DNA of 44,796 nt from UBA11889 sp002313255. Lineage in GTDB: Bacteria; Pseudomonadota; Gammaproteobacteria; Pseudomonadales; Azotimanducaceae. A model generated the notes under the pieces. That model had not been told where the DNA came from. It was given only the letters and a program-made list of their open reading frames with translations, and did not search any database. The stretch is taken from contig CAJWQX010000026.1 in assembly GCA_913045265.1 (NCBI GenBank), forward strand, positions 1 to 44,796. The letters run 5' to 3'. Positions 43,625 through 44,796 of the stretch are shown here, piece after piece (position 1 is the stretch's first letter; each line of letters starts with the position of its first letter). The position numbers and the translations under genes are program-made.

Positions 43625-44467
43625 TCAGTAATCAAGGCGGTACGAATCACCATCGCGCACCAACTTGCCCGCCGTTGGACCGGAAAAGTGAGTACCAATC
43701 ACCAGCACCGGACGATCTGCATACAAATCCAAAAAACGGGCGCGTGTCGACGCGCTCTGGTCCGGGTCAACGTCTGCCGTCGTCGACCAATCTGGGTAGG
43801 CTATTTGACAGGGATGGTGGACCATATCCCCAGTAATGAGGGCCTCTTCACCTTGGGAAGTAATGTGCACACTGACGTGCCCGGGTGTGTGGCCAGGCGT
43901 CGATTCAAGTCGTACCTCACTCGTGACTTGATGATCACTTGAAACAAGATCAGCTAACCCAGCATCAAAAATGGGTCGCACCGAATCGTCAATCACGGGT
44001 CCGTATTCGGCCTGGCTTTCGTTTTGCCAATGTGCCCATTCTTCTTCTGCGTACAGGTAACGTGCGTTAGGAAAAGTCGCCTCCCATGCCCCACCGACCA
44101 GCCGCGTATTCCAACCGACGTGATCCACATGCATATGCGTACACAAAACCGTATCAACGGTGTCGCGATCAAATCCTGCGGCAGCGAAATCGTCCAGAAA
44201 CGATGACTGCATCTGATGCCACTTCGGGTAGGTGCGGTCTTTGTCATTACCGATGCACGTGTCAACGACAAGGGTCTGACTCTCTGTCTCAATAATCAAA
44301 CTATGGAACGAAAGGACGAGCTTGTGATCGTCGTTCACGAACGGTCCGATCCAATCGATTGCCTTGATACAGTCCTCCGTGGCTTGCGGCAATATGTGGT
44401 TACCAATGGTTGATGAGGTAAGTTCAACCACCCGCGTAATCGTGGTATCACCAATTCGCCACTTCAT
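43625..44467 (-). CDS. MBL-fold metallohydrolase
   Basis: A 280-residue metallo-beta-lactamase-fold protein with H111-M-H-V-D-H116, a second His in TPGHTPGHVS and a third site in GDMVHHPCQ. A late His (GTHFSG) completes the dinuclear zinc set. The layout fits the AHL-lactonase/glyoxalase-II-like branch. The ATG at 44467 is preferred because AAAGGA precedes it. Divergent from the enoyl-CoA hydratase gene with a 73-nt gap. Possible substrates include lactones; none is shown by sequence. Confidence 0.87.
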   Translation of the reverse strand: MKWRIGDTTITRVVELTSSTIGNHILPQATEDCIKAIDWIGPFVNDDHKLVLSFHSLIIETESQTLVVDTCIGNDKDRTYPKWHQMQSSFLDDFAAAGFDRDTVDTVLCTHMHVDHVGWNTRLVGGAWEATFPNARYLYAEEEWAHWQNESQAEYGPVIDDSVRPIFDAGLADLVSSDHQVTSEVRLESTPGHTPGHVSVHITSQGEEALITGDMVHHPCQIAYPDWSTTADVDPDQSASTRARFLDLYADRPVLVIGTHFSGPTAGKLVRDGDSYRLDY

Positions 44468-44540
44468 CCGTCGTCCTTTGCTTCTGTCCACAATCCGTCA
44501 CACTATATCGTCCTGAACGCGAATCAAATGGGGAGCTGCC

Positions 44541-44796
44541 ATGACCGAGCCAAGCCGCTACGGCGATGCTGAAATAACGCGAGATGGTCACGTGGCAATC
44601 GCAGAAATTCGCCGGCCCCCCAACAACTTCTTCGATGTCGATCTAATCAACGCACTGGTTGCGGCGTTCCGCGATCTCGACGACGACCCCGATTGCCGCG
44701 CCATTGTCCTCTGTTCGGAAGGGAAACACTTCTGCGCGGGCAACGATTTTTCCAGGTCCACAGGCCAGTCTGAACGAACTGAGCGAAACGTCTCCC
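44541..44796 (+). CDS. Enoyl-CoA hydratase/isomerase family, 5' part
   Basis: The first 85 codons of a crotonase-fold protein, cut by the window end. GGGGAG stands 5 nt before the ATG. RRPPNNFFDVDL, DDDPDCRAIVLCSEG and GKHFCAGNDF are the family's N-terminal signatures; the last forms the CoA-binding oxyanion loop. Specific reaction (hydratase, isomerase or hydrolase) depends on the missing part. Confidence 0.9.
   Translation, partial: MTEPSRYGDAEITRDGHVAIAEIRRPPNNFFDVDLINALVAAFRDLDDDPDCRAIVLCSEGKHFCAGNDFSRSTGQSERTERNVS

Overview
The window reads as chromosomal DNA of a free-living, probably marine, gammaproteobacterium. The evidence is the order nadA / M48-TPR protease / TusA-like / AI-2E permease / dapA / bamC / MBL hydrolase (35-37 kb back to 30 kb), which I recall from Pseudomonas-type genomes, plus BamC itself, a large TonB-dependent receptor and a very long Asp-rich thrombospondin-type-3 surface protein. 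Base composition is close to even. No tRNA, rRNA, CRISPR array, integrase or transposase was seen.

Layout. (1) 265-8124 (-): one 2619-residue exported protein with a cohesin-like start, two dockerin-like EF-hand segments, two long blocks of 35-residue calcium-binding repeats and Calx-beta-like domains. (2) 8550-17035 (-): a compact run of catabolic genes. In transcription order these are a phytanoyl-CoA-type dioxygenase, an SDR, a class III aminotransferase, a creatinase-type M24 protein, a luciferase-like flavin oxidoreductase, a small alpha/beta-barrel-like protein, two tandem DUF1989 proteins and a GrdB-family protein. (3) 17122-25394: a divergent second dioxygenase, an SDR, an MFS transporter, a metallophosphoesterase, a GFA-family protein, an overlapping pair of acyl-CoA dehydrogenases and a class-C-beta-lactamase-like hydrolase. 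(4) 25530-30160: a TonB-dependent receptor flanked by two related small periplasmic proteins, with near-identical terminator stems behind two of the genes. (5) 30244-37969: housekeeping genes (MBL hydrolase, bamC, dapA, AI-2E permease, TusA-like, M48 protease, nadA, an ATP-grasp protein). (6) 37994-44796: two SDRs, a decayed acyl-CoA dehydrogenase, a metallophosphoesterase, a small unknown gene overlapping an alpha/beta hydrolase, an MFS transporter, an MBL hydrolase and the start of an enoyl-CoA hydratase.

The most interesting object is the GrdB-family gene at 8550-9329. It contains one in-frame TGA at 8841-8843, where I recall Cys or Sec in the family. Conserved family sequence continues after the TGA, and a hairpin of bacterial SECIS type lies directly downstream. 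I interpret it as an unannotated selenoprotein rather than two genes or a pseudogene. Its neighbours (a creatinase-type enzyme lacking the M24 metal Asp pair, and a DUF1989 pair of the kind known from carboxyguanidine deiminase) suggest, as inference only, a pathway for a guanidino- or methylamine-type nitrogen compound.

The acyl-CoA dehydrogenases, enoyl-CoA hydratase, SDRs and dioxygenases fit a heterotroph that breaks down diverse carbon chains.
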